A stretch of DNA of 64,000 bases from JASHPR01 sp963833885 (GTDB lineage Bacteria > Actinomycetota > Actinomycetes > Streptosporangiales > Streptosporangiaceae). Within the stretch, counting starts at the first letter, position 1. The number at the start of each line of letters is the position of its first letter. The translations under genes were made by a program, and so were the position numbers. The stretch covers positions 146,544-210,543 of the forward strand of contig CAWHZU010000001.1 in the NCBI GenBank assembly GCA_963833885.1, read 5' to 3'. Below the pieces are notes generated by a model that worked only from the letters and a program-made list of their open reading frames with translations, made no database searches and was not told where the DNA came from. This document shows positions 41,370 through 50,281 of the stretch, in pieces.

Positions 41370-44300
41370 CGGAGTCCGGCTGGGGCTCGTAGCCGAGGTT
41401 GGGCCGCAGCCAGCGTTCCACCTCGGCGAGCGCGACTCCCTTGCGGTCCGCGTAATCCTCGGCCTGGTCCCGGCCGATCCGGGCGACCGCGAAGTACCGC
41501 GACGCGGGGTGCGCGAACATCAGGCCGCTGACGCTCGCCGCCGGGGTCATGGCGAACGACTCGGTGAGCTCGATGCCTAGGCTGCCGGCGTCCAGCAGGC
41601 GGACGAGCTTGGCCTTCTCCGAGTGGTCCGGGGAGGCCGGGTAGCCGAACGCGGGCCTGATGCCGCGGAACCGCTCCGCGTGCAGGTCCTCGACCGCGAG
41701 CGCCTCGTCGGGCGCGTACCACGCGCGCCGGGCCAGCCGGTGCACGTACTCGGCCGACGCCTCGGCGAGCCGGTCGGCGAGCGCCTTCACCATGATCGCG
41801 CGATAGTCGTCGCGCTGCTGCTCGTAGTGGCCCGCAAGTTCCTGCGCACCGTGCACGCACACGGCGAACGCGCCGAGGTGGTCACCGGCCGGGGCCAGGT
41901 AGTCGGCCAGGCAGTGGTTGGGGCGTGCGTCGTTGCGTGCAGCCTGCTGGCGCAGCATCGGAAACCGCGGCCCGCCGTCGATCACGGCGTCGTCGCCGTC
42001 GGCGCGGGCCTGCCAGAAGCCGTAGACCCCGCGTGGCTTCAGCAGCCCGCCCGCCGTGATCTCATCCAGCAAGGCCAGCGCATCATCGTAGAGTTCGCGG
42101 GCGGCGTCACGTTCCAGGATCTTCGGGAATTTGCCTTTCAGCTCCCAGGCCGAGAAGAAGAACTGCCAGTCGATGAGCTCGCGCAGGGACGGCAGGTCCG
42201 GGGCCACGACGCGGGTGCCGGTGAACTCGGGCACCGGAAGATCATCGAAGCCGACCCGCTCGCGGTTCTCGCGGGCCTGCGGCAGCGGCAGCAGTGGCCG
42301 CCGCTGCCGGGTGGCGTGCTCCTGGCGCAGCCGCTCCTGCTCGTCGCGATTGCGGCGGTCGAGGTCGCCGGCCCGGTTCGGGTCGAGCAGCTCGGAGACA
42401 ACGCCGACGACCCGGGAGGCGTCGAGCACGTGCACCGTCGGGCGATCGTAAGCGGGCGCGATCCGCACCGCGGTGTGCTGCCGTGAGGTCGTGGCCCCGC
42501 CGATCAGCAGCGGCAGGTTCAGGCCCCGGCGCTGCATCTCGGCGGCCACGGTGACCATCTCGTCGAGCGAGGGCGTGATCAGCCCGGACAACCCGACCGC
42601 GGTGGCGCCCTCGGCGACGGCGGTGTCCAGGATCTTCCCGGCCGGCACCATCACGCCCAGGTCGATCACGTCGTAGTTGTTGCAGGCGAGCACCACCCCG
42701 ACGATGTTCTTGCCGATGTCGTGCACGTCTCCCTTGACGGTGGCGAGCACGATCCTGCCCTGCCCCCGGCCGCCGCGTTCCTTCTCGGCCTCCATGTACG
42801 GCTCGAGGTAGGCCACCGAGCGCTTCATCGCGCGGGCGCTCTTGACCACCTGCGGCAGGAACATGTTGCCCGAGCCGAACAGGTCGCCGACGATCTTCAT
42901 GCCGTCCATCAGCGGGCCCTCGATCACGTCCAGCGGGCGGTCCGCGGCCTGCCTGGCCTCCTCGGTGTCAGCCTCGATGAAGTCGACGATGCCGTGCACC
43001 AGCGCGTGCGCCAGCCGCTTCTCGACCGGGGCCTCACGCCAGGACAGGTCGACCTCCCGCTTGGTGCCGGCGCCTTTGACGGTCTCGGCGAACGCGATCA
43101 GCCGGTCGGTGGCGTCCGGCCGCCGGTCGAAGATCACGTCCTCGACCAGTTCGAGCAGGTCCGCGGGGACGTCCTGGTAGACGGCCAGCTGGCCGGCGTT
43201 GACGATGCCCATGTCCAGGCCGGCCCGGATCGCGTGGAACAGGAATGCCGAGTGCATGGCCTCGCGCACGACGTCGTTGCCGCGGAACGAGAACGACAGG
43301 TTGGAGATCCCGCCGGAGGTGTGCGCTCCCGGGCAGCGCTCCTTGATCAGCGGCAGCGCGTCGATGAACGCCTTGGCGTAGCCGTTGTGCTCCTCCATCC
43401 CGGTGGCCACGGCCAGCACGTTCGGGTCGAAGATGATGTCCTGCGGCTCGAAGTGGGCCTCGCGGGTGAGCAGGTCGTAGGCGCGGCCGCAGATGGCGAC
43501 CTTGCGCTCGACGGTGTCGGCCTGGCCCTGCTCGTCGAAGGCCATCACCACCACGGCCGCACCGTAGTCACGGATCCTGCGGGCCTGGCGCAGGAACGTC
43601 TCCGCACCCTCCTTGAGGCTGATCGAGTTCACCACGCCCTTGCCCTGGACGCACTTCAGCCCGGCCTCGAGCACGCTCCACCGCGAGCTGTCGATCATGA
43701 TCGGGAGCCGGGCCACCTCGGGCTCGGTGGCGATCAGGTTCAGGAACGCGGTCATCGCCTGCTCGCCGTCCAGCAGGTCGGCGTCCATGTTCACGTCCAG
43801 CAGGTTCGCGCCGCCGCGCACCTGCTGGATCGCCACGTTCGCCGCGGCCTGGTTGTCGTCGGCCTCGATGAGGCGCCGGAACCGGGCCGAGCCGGCCACG
43901 TTGGTGCGCTCGCCGATCAGCGCGAAGCCGGTGTCCGGCCCGATCTCGAACGGCTCGAGCCCGCTGAACCGTGAGCGCTTGCCGCGGGCGGGAGCCTGGC
44001 GCGGCGGCAGGTCGTCGACCGCGTGGGCGATCTGCTCGATGTGCGCGGGGCCGGTGCCGCAGCAGCCGCCGACGACGTTGACCATGCCTGCCTCAGCGAA
44101 GCCGCGAAGCAGCGCCGCGGTCTGCGCGGGCTGCTCGTCGTAGCCGCCGAACGCGTTGGGCAGGCCCGCGTTCGGGTGGCAGCTCACGTACGTGTGCGCC
44201 AGCCGGGACATCTCGGTGACGTGCGGCCGCATCTCCGCCGCGCCGAGCGAGCAGTTGACCCCGACGATCAGCGGAGCCGCGTGCTCGATCGCGGTCCAGA

Positions 44301-44958
44301 ACGCCTCAACCGTCTGCCCGGACAGGGTGCGCCCGCTCAGGTCCACGATCGTGACCGAGATCCACAGCGGCAGGTCCGGTGCCACCTCGCGGGCCGCCGC
44401 GATCGCCGCCTTGGCGTTCAGCGTGTCGAAGATCGTCTCGATCAGCAGCAGGTCGACGCCGCCCTCGGCCAGCGCCGCCATCTGCTCGGCGTACGCGTCT
44501 TTGACCCGGTCGAATGACACGGTCCGGTACGCCGGGTCGTCCACCCGCGGCGACAGCGACAGCGTGACGTTCAGCGGCCCGACCGACCCGGCCACCAGCC
44601 GCCCGCCCGCCTCGTCGGCGGCCTGGCGCGCCAGCCGCGCCCCGGCCAGATTCATCTCACCGATCGCGCCCTCGAGGCCGTAGTCGGCCTGCCCGATCCT
44701 GGTGGCGGTGAACGTGTTCGTGGACATGATGTCCGCGCCTGCGGCCAGGTACTGGCGGTGGATCCCGAGCACGACGTCGGGGCGGGTCAGGTTCAGCAGG
44801 TCGGGATCGCCGGTGAGGTCCCGCGGGTGGTCGCGGAACCGGTCGCCGCGGTAGTCCTCCGGTCGCAGGCCGGCGCCCTGCAGCATCGTGCCCCAGGCAC
44901 CGTCCAGCACCAGGATCCGCTGGTCGAGCAAGTCAGTAATTGCGTCAGCACTCGCCAC
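41362..44958 (-). CDS. metH: cobalamin-dependent methionine synthase
   Basis: 1198 residues, normal for MetH. The homocysteine-binding domain has Zn-ligand Cys in IVGVNCSLGAAEM (about 234) and GGCCGTGPAHI (about 298). The pterin-binding domain has FALIGERTNVAGS and LLDVNMDADLLDG. The cobalamin domain has DVHDIGKNIVGVVLACNNYDVIDLGVMVP (about 746), with His as lower cobalt ligand. The reactivation domain has IRPAFGYPASPDHSEK (about 1104). The enzyme methylates homocysteine from methyltetrahydrofolate. The start is the GTG 44958, with GGAGGAG eight bases before. A leader hairpin is at 44987-45018. Confidence 0.97.
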   Translation of the reverse strand: MASADAITDLLDQRILVLDGAWGTMLQGAGLRPEDYRGDRFRDHPRDLTGDPDLLNLTRPDVVLGIHRQYLAAGADIMSTNTFTATRIGQADYGLEGAIGEMNLAGARLARQAADEAGGRLVAGSVGPLNVTLSLSPRVDDPAYRTVSFDRVKDAYAEQMAALAEGGVDLLLIETIFDTLNAKAAIAAAREVAPDLPLWISVTIVDLSGRTLSGQTVEAFWTAIEHAAPLIVGVNCSLGAAEMRPHVTEMSRLAHTYVSCHPNAGLPNAFGGYDEQPAQTAALLRGFAEAGMVNVVGGCCGTGPAHIEQIAHAVDDLPPRQAPARGKRSRFSGLEPFEIGPDTGFALIGERTNVAGSARFRRLIEADDNQAAANVAIQQVRGGANLLDVNMDADLLDGEQAMTAFLNLIATEPEVARLPIMIDSSRWSVLEAGLKCVQGKGVVNSISLKEGAETFLRQARRIRDYGAAVVVMAFDEQGQADTVERKVAICGRAYDLLTREAHFEPQDIIFDPNVLAVATGMEEHNGYAKAFIDALPLIKERCPGAHTSGGISNLSFSFRGNDVVREAMHSAFLFHAIRAGLDMGIVNAGQLAVYQDVPADLLELVEDVIFDRRPDATDRLIAFAETVKGAGTKREVDLSWREAPVEKRLAHALVHGIVDFIEADTEEARQAADRPLDVIEGPLMDGMKIVGDLFGSGNMFLPQVVKSARAMKRSVAYLEPYMEAEKERGGRGQGRIVLATVKGDVHDIGKNIVGVVLACNNYDVIDLGVMVPAGKILDTAVAEGATAVGLSGLITPSLDEMVTVAAEMQRRGLNLPLLIGGATTSRQHTAVRIAPAYDRPTVHVLDASRVVGVVSELLDPNRAGDLDRRNRDEQERLRQEHATRQRRPLLPLPQARENRERVGFDDLPVPEFTGTRVVAPDLPSLRELIDWQFFFSAWELKGKFPKILERDAARELYDDALALLDEITAGGLLKPRGVYGFWQARADGDDAVIDGGPRFPMLRQQAARNDARPNHCLADYLAPAGDHLGAFAVCVHGAQELAGHYEQQRDDYRAIMVKALADRLAEASAEYVHRLARRAWYAPDEALAVEDLHAERFRGIRPAFGYPASPDHSEKAKLVRLLDAGSLGIELTESFAMTPAASVSGLMFAHPASRYFAVARIGRDQAEDYADRKGVALAEVERWLRPNLGYEPQPDSVS

Positions 44959-44986
44959 CGTCGCGCTCCTCCGTCACCGAGAACCA

Positions 44987-45018
44987 AGAGACGCGCGGAA
45001 TGTGGCGCGTGACTCTTT
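44987..45018 (-). promoter_or_regulatory. leader hairpin upstream of metH
   Basis: ACGCGC and GCGCGT form a perfect 6-bp stem around GGAATGTG, extended by AAGAG/CTCTT arms. It lies 30-60 bases upstream of the GTG start, in a 232-base region that has no recognised gene. It could be part of a leader regulatory structure, but I see no cobalamin box or SAM-riboswitch core. Confidence 0.35.
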
Positions 45019-45190
45019 AGGCGTTTTTGTCCTGGTCGCCAAGCTGTCGATCAAATCACTCCAGGTGAAAACCACAATACCGGCCCGCTCGCTTTGTGGC
45101 CAGGCAATAACTTTGGCCGGTGCCCAAGGGGCAATGCCCGGCCGCGCCTCGGGCTTCCTCAGGCCTGGTTGGCTGGCCTGCCGGGGCTGC

Positions 45191-45418
45191 TCAGACGCGT
45201 TCGACGCGGCTGATCGTGATGACGTCGGCGTCAACCACGTACGCCACCCGGTACGGGCCGACGCGCAGCCGGTGGTATTCGCCACGGTGGAAGGCGCCTG
45301 CCGGATAAGGGTCATCGGCCAGCCGGGCGACCGCCGCGCCGATCGCCTGCATCCAGGCCTGGTCCTCGGCGTAACGACGGGCTGACCTGATCGCCGACGG
45401 CGACCACTCGATTCTCAC
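45191..45418 (-). CDS. RelE/ParE-type toxin
   Basis: 75 residues. IEWSPSAIRSARRYAEDQAWMQAIGAAVARLADDPYPAGAFHRGEYHRLRVGPYRVAYVVDADVITISRVERV is typical of RelE/ParE ribosome-dependent or gyrase-targeting toxins, with the conserved LRVGPYRVAY segment. Its ATG overlaps the stop of the upstream partner (ATGA 45415-45418). The pair is probably a chromosomal type II toxin-antitoxin module. Whether the toxin is active is not known. Confidence 0.85.
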   Translation of the reverse strand: MRIEWSPSAIRSARRYAEDQAWMQAIGAAVARLADDPYPAGAFHRGEYHRLRVGPYRVAYVVDADVITISRVERV

Positions 45419-45594
45419 CGGCTGCGGAGCAGCTCGGCCATCGCCTCCTCATGCGAGACCGCTCCTGGCCGCCCGGCGGCCACCCACGCCCGGTGCTCCA
45501 CGAGCGCCGCATCCGCCTCGGCGTCCTCCAGGGCCGGATGGGCCACCTCGTACGGCCCAGATGAGCCGTGGGTGCTCGTCAGCCGGGAGGTCAT
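45415..45594 (-). CDS. antitoxin-like partner of the RelE-type toxin
   Basis: 59 residues from ATG 45594. The sequence includes EVAHPALEDAEADAALVEHRAWVAAGRPGAVSHEEAMAELLRSR, with a C-terminal helical part that could occupy the toxin's active site. SHEEAMAELL is like the end of many Phd/RelB-type antitoxins. The N-terminus lacks a clear DNA-binding motif and the family is not certain. Upstream starts exist in the same frame, but this start gives the right size for a small antitoxin and its stop overlaps the toxin start. Confidence 0.7.
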   Translation of the reverse strand: MTSRLTSTHGSSGPYEVAHPALEDAEADAALVEHRAWVAAGRPGAVSHEEAMAELLRSR

Positions 45595-45655
45595 CTGGCA
45601 ACCGTACCGGCCGCTTGGGCGGGCCGCCGCCTGTACGCGCCGGCGGCACAAATGC

Positions 45656-46207
45656 TCAACGCCTGGTGAATACCGCGCGCACGGTAAGGGTGTTGTTCAT
45701 CGACACCAGGCCCAGCAGGTTCCAGGTGAGCCCGAGGTCGGCCCGGTTGATGTTGACCTCTGCGTCGAGCCAGATCTCGCCGTCCCCGCGGACCGCTGCC
45801 GCGGCATCGAAGGAGAGCAGCTGGCGGCGGTCGCGGACGCTGAGGGTGCCGGTCACGGTGACGCCCCGGCCCGACGGGCGGATGCCGTCCACCGTGAAGG
45901 TGATGGCCGGATAGTTATCGCTGTCGAAGAAGTCGGCCGAGCGAAGGTGGGTATCGCGCCGGGCGTTCTTGGTGTCGATCGACGCCGCGGCTACCGTGAG
46001 GGCGCCGCTCACCTGGCCGGCCGGGGAGACCGTGCCGCTGCCGGTGACCTGGCGGAAGATGCCGTGGACCCGGACCAGGCCGCCCATGCTCCGGTTCTTC
46101 AGCGAGACCGTCGACCTCGACGTATCGAGGATCCACTCCCCGGCCAGCGCCGCGTCGTTCAGCAGTTGCTGCAGGGCCGGTGCGCTTGTCTGCTCTGACG
46201 TTGCCAT
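45656..46207 (-). CDS. YceI-family protein
   Basis: 183 residues. LAGEWILDTSRSTVSLKNRSMGGLVRVHGIFRQVTGSGTVSPAGQVSGALTVAAASIDTKNARRDTHLRSADFFDSDNYPAITFTVDGIRPSG is the lipocalin-like YceI domain that binds isoprenoids or other long-chain lipids. The N-terminus lacks a clear signal peptide, and it starts TSEQTSAPALQQLL..., so it is likely cytoplasmic. The start lies opposite the TetR gene; the intervening direct repeats suggest control by that regulator. Confidence 0.92.
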   Translation of the reverse strand: MATSEQTSAPALQQLLNDAALAGEWILDTSRSTVSLKNRSMGGLVRVHGIFRQVTGSGTVSPAGQVSGALTVAAASIDTKNARRDTHLRSADFFDSDNYPAITFTVDGIRPSGRGVTVTGTLSVRDRRQLLSFDAAAAVRGDGEIWLDAEVNINRADLGLTWNLLGLVSMNNTLTVRAVFTRR

Positions 46208-46247
46208 GTTTGCCTTCTGACGGAACTACACAGTATGACTACTTGAA

Positions 46248-46299
46248 CTCAACTATACATAGCGTAAACTTCCGGCTCAACTGCACAGAGCGTAAAGTT
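46248..46299. promoter_or_regulatory. 24-base direct repeats between YceI and TetR
   Basis: CTCAAC..ACA.AGCGTAAA.TT occurs at 46248-46271 and 46276-46299, a 28-base period, with a few mismatches. It lies between the YceI start (46207) and the TetR start (46336), a likely operator for the TetR protein. Confidence 0.55.
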
Positions 46300-46335
46300 G
46301 TCGCCGAACCTGCTGACGAGCGCGGGAGGTCGCCA

Positions 46336-46983
46336 ATGCCCGGGCTGATCGCCGTCCCGACCAACGCACGCAGCAGGCGCACGCGCGCCGCCCTGCTCGA
46401 CGCGGCCCGGGCACTGCTGGAGGAGAACGGTCCGGCGGCACTGACGATGGCCGCTACCGCCGAACGGGCCGGGGTGTCCAGGCGCTCGGTCTACCTCCAC
46501 TTCGCCACCCGGGCCGACCTGCTGGTGGCGCTGTTCGACCACGTGTCCGACGTCGAAGGCCTCGGCGACTCGATTCGCCCGGTGCTGGCCGAACCGGACC
46601 CAGTGGCAGCGCTGGACGAGTTCGCGGCTCACCTCGGCCGGATCCGCCCGAGGGTCCGCGCTGTGGCAACGGCGATTCAGCGGCAACGGCGCAGCGACCC
46701 TGACTTCGCCGCGCACTGGGAGGTGGTCTTCCGCGACCAGCGGCACATCTGCCGGCATCTCGTCAACGGCCTGCACCGCGCCGGCCTGCTGGCAGACTCC
46801 TGGACCGTGGCCAGCGCTACCGACATGCTCTGGGCGCTGATGTCAGGTGACTTCGCGGACAACCTGACGATCGACTGCGGCTGGTCCTTCAGCAAGTACA
46901 CCGAACGCATGGCCAGCCTCATACGGACCGTGTTCGTAGCCGGATCCGCGGCTGGCCCGGGCCGTGGGCTCGCACGCTCCTAA
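46336..46983 (+). CDS. TetR-family transcriptional regulator
   Basis: 215 residues from ATG 46336, preceded by GGGAGGT. HTH: RSRRTRAALLDAARALLEENGPAALTMAATAERAGVSRRSVYLHFATRADLLVALFDHV. The C-terminal part (SIRPVLAEPDPVAALDEFAAHLGRIRPRVRAVATAIQRQRRSDPDFAAHWEVVF) is helical. It is transcribed opposite YceI and probably represses it, perhaps sensing a lipid or an isoprenoid. The next gene ends 36 bases downstream and is convergent. Confidence 0.9.
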   Translation: MPGLIAVPTNARSRRTRAALLDAARALLEENGPAALTMAATAERAGVSRRSVYLHFATRADLLVALFDHVSDVEGLGDSIRPVLAEPDPVAALDEFAAHLGRIRPRVRAVATAIQRQRRSDPDFAAHWEVVFRDQRHICRHLVNGLHRAGLLADSWTVASATDMLWALMSGDFADNLTIDCGWSFSKYTERMASLIRTVFVAGSAAGPGRGLARS

Positions 46984-47019
46984 GCCGCAGGACTCAGTAA
47001 ACGTAATCTTGGTGCGGCG

Positions 47020-48552
47020 CTAGATGTCGGACTGCGTTCGGTACTGGAATCCGTATGTCCTGGCCACATGGTTCCACAAGGGAAGAAAATTAAGCTTTGC
47101 CGCCACGACGTCCTTGGTCAGGGTATAACCATTAGCGTAAGTCGCGTTCTGCAAGTTCTGAGCATTACAGCCATGGACCATTACCCCGCTGGCCCAGGTC
47201 AGATAGTCGTTGTCAGCATGCAATGAGATTCTCAGGACTTCTACCAGGTATGACCGCAACGATGGCCCGTCTGGCAGGGCCGCTACGGAGAGCCCTGATG
47301 CCTCGCTAAGCTGGCTGGCAAGCTGTCGCGCCACCATGTCGACTTGGCCCTCATCGCCGGCCACGTCTGAGCACGTAAAAATACGCCCCATGGCGGACTC
47401 GAGCTGGACTTGGCTTGAGGAATTGTGATCGAGCAAGGCATTAATGGTCGTTGCCTCCCTCTTGGCTGCGGCGTTTGCCGCGCTCGCGGCCGGCGATGAT
47501 CCGATCAGCACAGGGAGGATGACGAAAACAAATATGAGGATCAAGGCGACGGCGCCGCCAAGGATCAAGACGGCCGCGCGCTTGGGGAAGTTGCGGACCG
47601 GGCCGGGGGCAGGCCCTGGTGGATGAACGCGGGGCCGGCCATTCGTGACATGGGGCGCGCCGCCAGCTGACTCAGTGCTCTCGTCGTGGACGGGAGTAGA
47701 GCGGACGACTTCTTCTATTTTGTCCACCCAGGCACCGGGCTTTGGCCGGCTGTTCGGGGTGACCGCATTTATGCTGAGCCGGGCCAGGCTGCCGAGTACC
47801 GAGGACTTCGCCGAGATCGCCGACGCGTCCTTCGTCTCCTGTTCACGGGCGAAGAGGCGGATGGCGAGCAGGCCGAATTTGTAGGAATCGGTCTCTATCG
47901 TGGCCCTCGGCTCACCTGCGGGCGCTTCCCAGTCGCCCGTCTCGAGCTGTGGCAGCGCCGTCTCGCCGTTCAAGCTGAACGAATCGCAGTCAATAAAGAA
48001 GCTGCCCGGGGTCGGCTGCAAGCGGAACAGCACGTTCTTTGGCGATAGGTCTCCTACTGTCACGCCCAGGCCGTGGAGACGGGACAGACTGATTGCGACA
48101 GTCTCAAGAATTACAAGACGATCACGATCTGTCACCCAAAGTCCAGCCCTCCTGACGAAGTCATCACCGTTAAGCAGGAACGCCACATCCGACGGCTTCT
48201 GCTGCGCGCCTTTTGCTGATTGAAAATCAAAAAAGTAATCTGATGGGGCCTTGCGCATAAGAAAACCGCAGGGATTACCGCTCTTCTCGACGATGGATAC
48301 TGGCCAGGCATAGTTGTCGTAGAGCCAGTTCCTGTTCGTCGAAGACAGCTGGCGGGCAAAAAATACCATTTTCTCCAGTATGGCCACGTTGAGTTGGTCG
48401 AGCGCGCCCGGCAAGTAGAGCTTCAAGACGGCCTTCCGCCCACCGTCGAGCACGGGAGTGTCTACATCGAACACCCGGCCTTGCCCCCCTTTGCGGAGGT
48501 CGCGGCCGATGACGATGCCGTCATAATCTACTTTCGCCGCTAACCTCGCCAT
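47020..48552 (-). CDS. membrane-anchored divergent protein kinase (TerY-P triad)
   Basis: 510 residues. The N-lobe has GRDLRKGGQGRVFDVDTP and VLKLYLPG (Lys44). The catalytic loop is GDLSPKNVLF with Asp168 and Asn173, in place of HRD. The metal loop reads FFIDCDSF, DCD replacing DFG (188-190). TDSYKFGLLAIRLFAR is the αF region. After a Pro-rich linker there is a TM helix (about 326-350), then a 160-residue extracellular domain with Cys in TCSD and HGCN. It overlaps the phosphatase gene (TGATG at 48550-48554). It is the kinase of a TerY-P triad. Confidence 0.85.
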   Translation of the reverse strand: MARLAAKVDYDGIVIGRDLRKGGQGRVFDVDTPVLDGGRKAVLKLYLPGALDQLNVAILEKMVFFARQLSSTNRNWLYDNYAWPVSIVEKSGNPCGFLMRKAPSDYFFDFQSAKGAQQKPSDVAFLLNGDDFVRRAGLWVTDRDRLVILETVAISLSRLHGLGVTVGDLSPKNVLFRLQPTPGSFFIDCDSFSLNGETALPQLETGDWEAPAGEPRATIETDSYKFGLLAIRLFAREQETKDASAISAKSSVLGSLARLSINAVTPNSRPKPGAWVDKIEEVVRSTPVHDESTESAGGAPHVTNGRPRVHPPGPAPGPVRNFPKRAAVLILGGAVALILIFVFVILPVLIGSSPAASAANAAAKREATTINALLDHNSSSQVQLESAMGRIFTCSDVAGDEGQVDMVARQLASQLSEASGLSVAALPDGPSLRSYLVEVLRISLHADNDYLTWASGVMVHGCNAQNLQNATYANGYTLTKDVVAAKLNFLPLWNHVARTYGFQYRTQSDI

Positions 48553-49544
48553 CAGTGCTGTCCCTGTTCACTAGGCCGAGGCCAGATGGCTATCAAAGTG
48601 CGATCATCATCAAATGTCTCTCTTGAAAAGTCCAGCAAGTGCGCAAATTTGATCGGGGAGGGCGGCGTCACCAGGTAACTCGCGAATAGCTCTCCTATCA
48701 AGCTATCGCCGTCTCCAAGCGGGTCACCGAATCCGTCAGTTCCCACGAGAAGAACTGAATCCGGCTCGAGGCGCACGTCGACAGGATCGCAAGCCACCGG
48801 AATTCGCGGAAGCGGGAAAACGGATGATGGCACAAGGTAATCGGATCCTTTGACCGGCAGGATCGCCTGGTAGCTGCCGCTGCGCTGAAGCCACGCCGAA
48901 GAGTCGCCGATCTGCAGGATCGATCCAGCAAGCTCGTCATCCGATGGCCGAAGGTAACCGGCCACGAGCGTAGTGGCCACGAGGCTCTCGGCCTCGTCCT
49001 GGCTCGTCGGCTGTCTCTCCAGTATCAGGGCGGCGTCCTGAGTCACCGCGTTGGCGACGGCGCCGATGATGCGAGGCCAGTCGAGGATGACTGCCCCGAC
49101 CGGCGCCAGTTCCTGCTGGATGGCTTCGACGGCGGCGCGGCATGCCGCGCTCGCGCCAACGTGTGCGTATTCGGCGGACGACACCCCGTCGGCGACGGCG
49201 AACACCACGGCGCCGGTTTGTGCGTCATGGCTGAGGTCCGCAGCATCTTGCCTCGGCACTCCGGTGTGCCGGTGCCGGTACCCGCGGACCGAGGCCATCC
49301 GAACGGTCATGTGTTCGGAGGACCAGCCGTCGCACACGGTATCCGGGAGGTATGGCCGAATGTGCTGCGGTTTGGGTTCGAATTCTTCAATTTTGTTGTC
49401 TACGACTACTGGACTCGTTAGGTTCCGGGCATAGTCGCTTTCATCGTCTTGGTTATCCGCTGGAATAGGATTCCCAGGTGCCTTGGCGGCCCTGTCGCGA
49501 GTTCGTCGTATAGAGCGGGGTGCTGGCTGCTTGTTATCGCCCAT
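48552..49544 (-). CDS. PP2C-like phosphatase (TerY-P triad)
   Basis: 330 residues. VRGYRHRHTGVPRQDAADL and VVFAVADGVSSAEYAHVGASAACRAAVEAIQ are the first PP2C motifs; ADG at 118-120 binds metal. LVATTLVAGYLRPSDDELAGSILQIGDSSAWLQRSG and SVLLVGTDGFGDPLGDGDSLIGELFASYLV are the following ones. It likely removes phosphate placed by the adjacent kinase. It lies between the kinase (1-base overlap) and the vWA protein (17-base gap). No membrane segment is present. Confidence 0.9.
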   Translation of the reverse strand: MGDNKQPAPRSIRRTRDRAAKAPGNPIPADNQDDESDYARNLTSPVVVDNKIEEFEPKPQHIRPYLPDTVCDGWSSEHMTVRMASVRGYRHRHTGVPRQDAADLSHDAQTGAVVFAVADGVSSAEYAHVGASAACRAAVEAIQQELAPVGAVILDWPRIIGAVANAVTQDAALILERQPTSQDEAESLVATTLVAGYLRPSDDELAGSILQIGDSSAWLQRSGSYQAILPVKGSDYLVPSSVFPLPRIPVACDPVDVRLEPDSVLLVGTDGFGDPLGDGDSLIGELFASYLVTPPSPIKFAHLLDFSRETFDDDRTLIAIWPRPSEQGQH

Positions 49545-49561
49545 GTTGATCCGTTACGCCA

Positions 49562-50233
49562 CTAGACCAGATCGATGGCCATGCGAAAGCCCTCGGGCTT
49601 TTCTATGAAGAGTTCCATGGAACGTCCAGATTCGATGACGCTAGCAGTGAGTGCGTCAAAGAACTTAGCTATGGAGGCTCCCACGTCCGATGTTTCGGGC
49701 GCGATGAACGCGAACTCTTGCCTGGTGGCCACGTCTAGTATCGTCCGAGGCCATACCTCGCCCATGCCGAACGCAATTATATTTGGTGCAGCGGTGGTTT
49801 GCGCTCTATCTGTAAGGCGGCGATAGGCAGCCATCCAGTCTTCATTCCCGACATCCTCGTTCGGCTGACCATCGCTCATGAAGAATACGGTGGGACGATG
49901 GACGAGATACCCATTTGCTTTAAGGCTCGCTACGTTGGACGGTATTCTCGTTGCAAGGTCGCTGAACACCGCATGGTAGTTAGTGCCCGTGCGGATCCTG
50001 ATATTCGGCAGCGTACTTATGTTACGCACGTCTGAGAGGCCGAGTCGGACGGTGACATCGTCAGAGAAGCCAAGGATGCATAGTCGTACCTTCGCGGCGG
50101 TCATGGGTTCTGACCTCAGCGCTTCGAAAAGCGAAACCACGCCGTCATTCAGTTGATCGGCGTGATCACTCATCGAGTACGACTCGTCTACAATGACATA
50201 GACCGGTAGCAAATTGCCCTTGGGGTCAGGCAT
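49562..50233 (-). CDS. TerY-like vWA-domain protein
   Basis: 223 residues, a stand-alone von Willebrand A domain. The MIDAS motif DESYS (Asp16, Ser18, Ser20) follows LPVYVIVDES; IRIRTGTNYHAVFSDL has the MIDAS Thr, and VFFMSDGQPNED has the acidic loop. It is the vWA member of a TerY-P triad: vWA, PP2C and kinase genes in a row. Such triads occur with tellurium-resistance and phage- or stress-related proteins. The ATG at 50233 has an excellent AGGAGAT site. A 48-base gap separates it from the SPFH-vWA gene. Confidence 0.92.
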   Translation of the reverse strand: MPDPKGNLLPVYVIVDESYSMSDHADQLNDGVVSLFEALRSEPMTAAKVRLCILGFSDDVTVRLGLSDVRNISTLPNIRIRTGTNYHAVFSDLATRIPSNVASLKANGYLVHRPTVFFMSDGQPNEDVGNEDWMAAYRRLTDRAQTTAAPNIIAFGMGEVWPRTILDVATRQEFAFIAPETSDVGASIAKFFDALTASVIESGRSMELFIEKPEGFRMAIDLV

Positions 50234-50281
50234 CTAATTATCTCCTTTCCTTTCATGGTCCTAGCTAGTCGCTTCTAGTTT

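Noticed and set aside
44959..45190. Cobalamin or SAM riboswitch upstream of metH
   Set aside because: I saw only a short hairpin and no B12 box or SAM core; a covariance-model search would settle it.
46980..47020. Second att site matching the tRNA-Lys 3' end
   Set aside because: No stretch here matches the T-arm/acceptor sequence of the tRNA, so the island idea rests on composition and position only.
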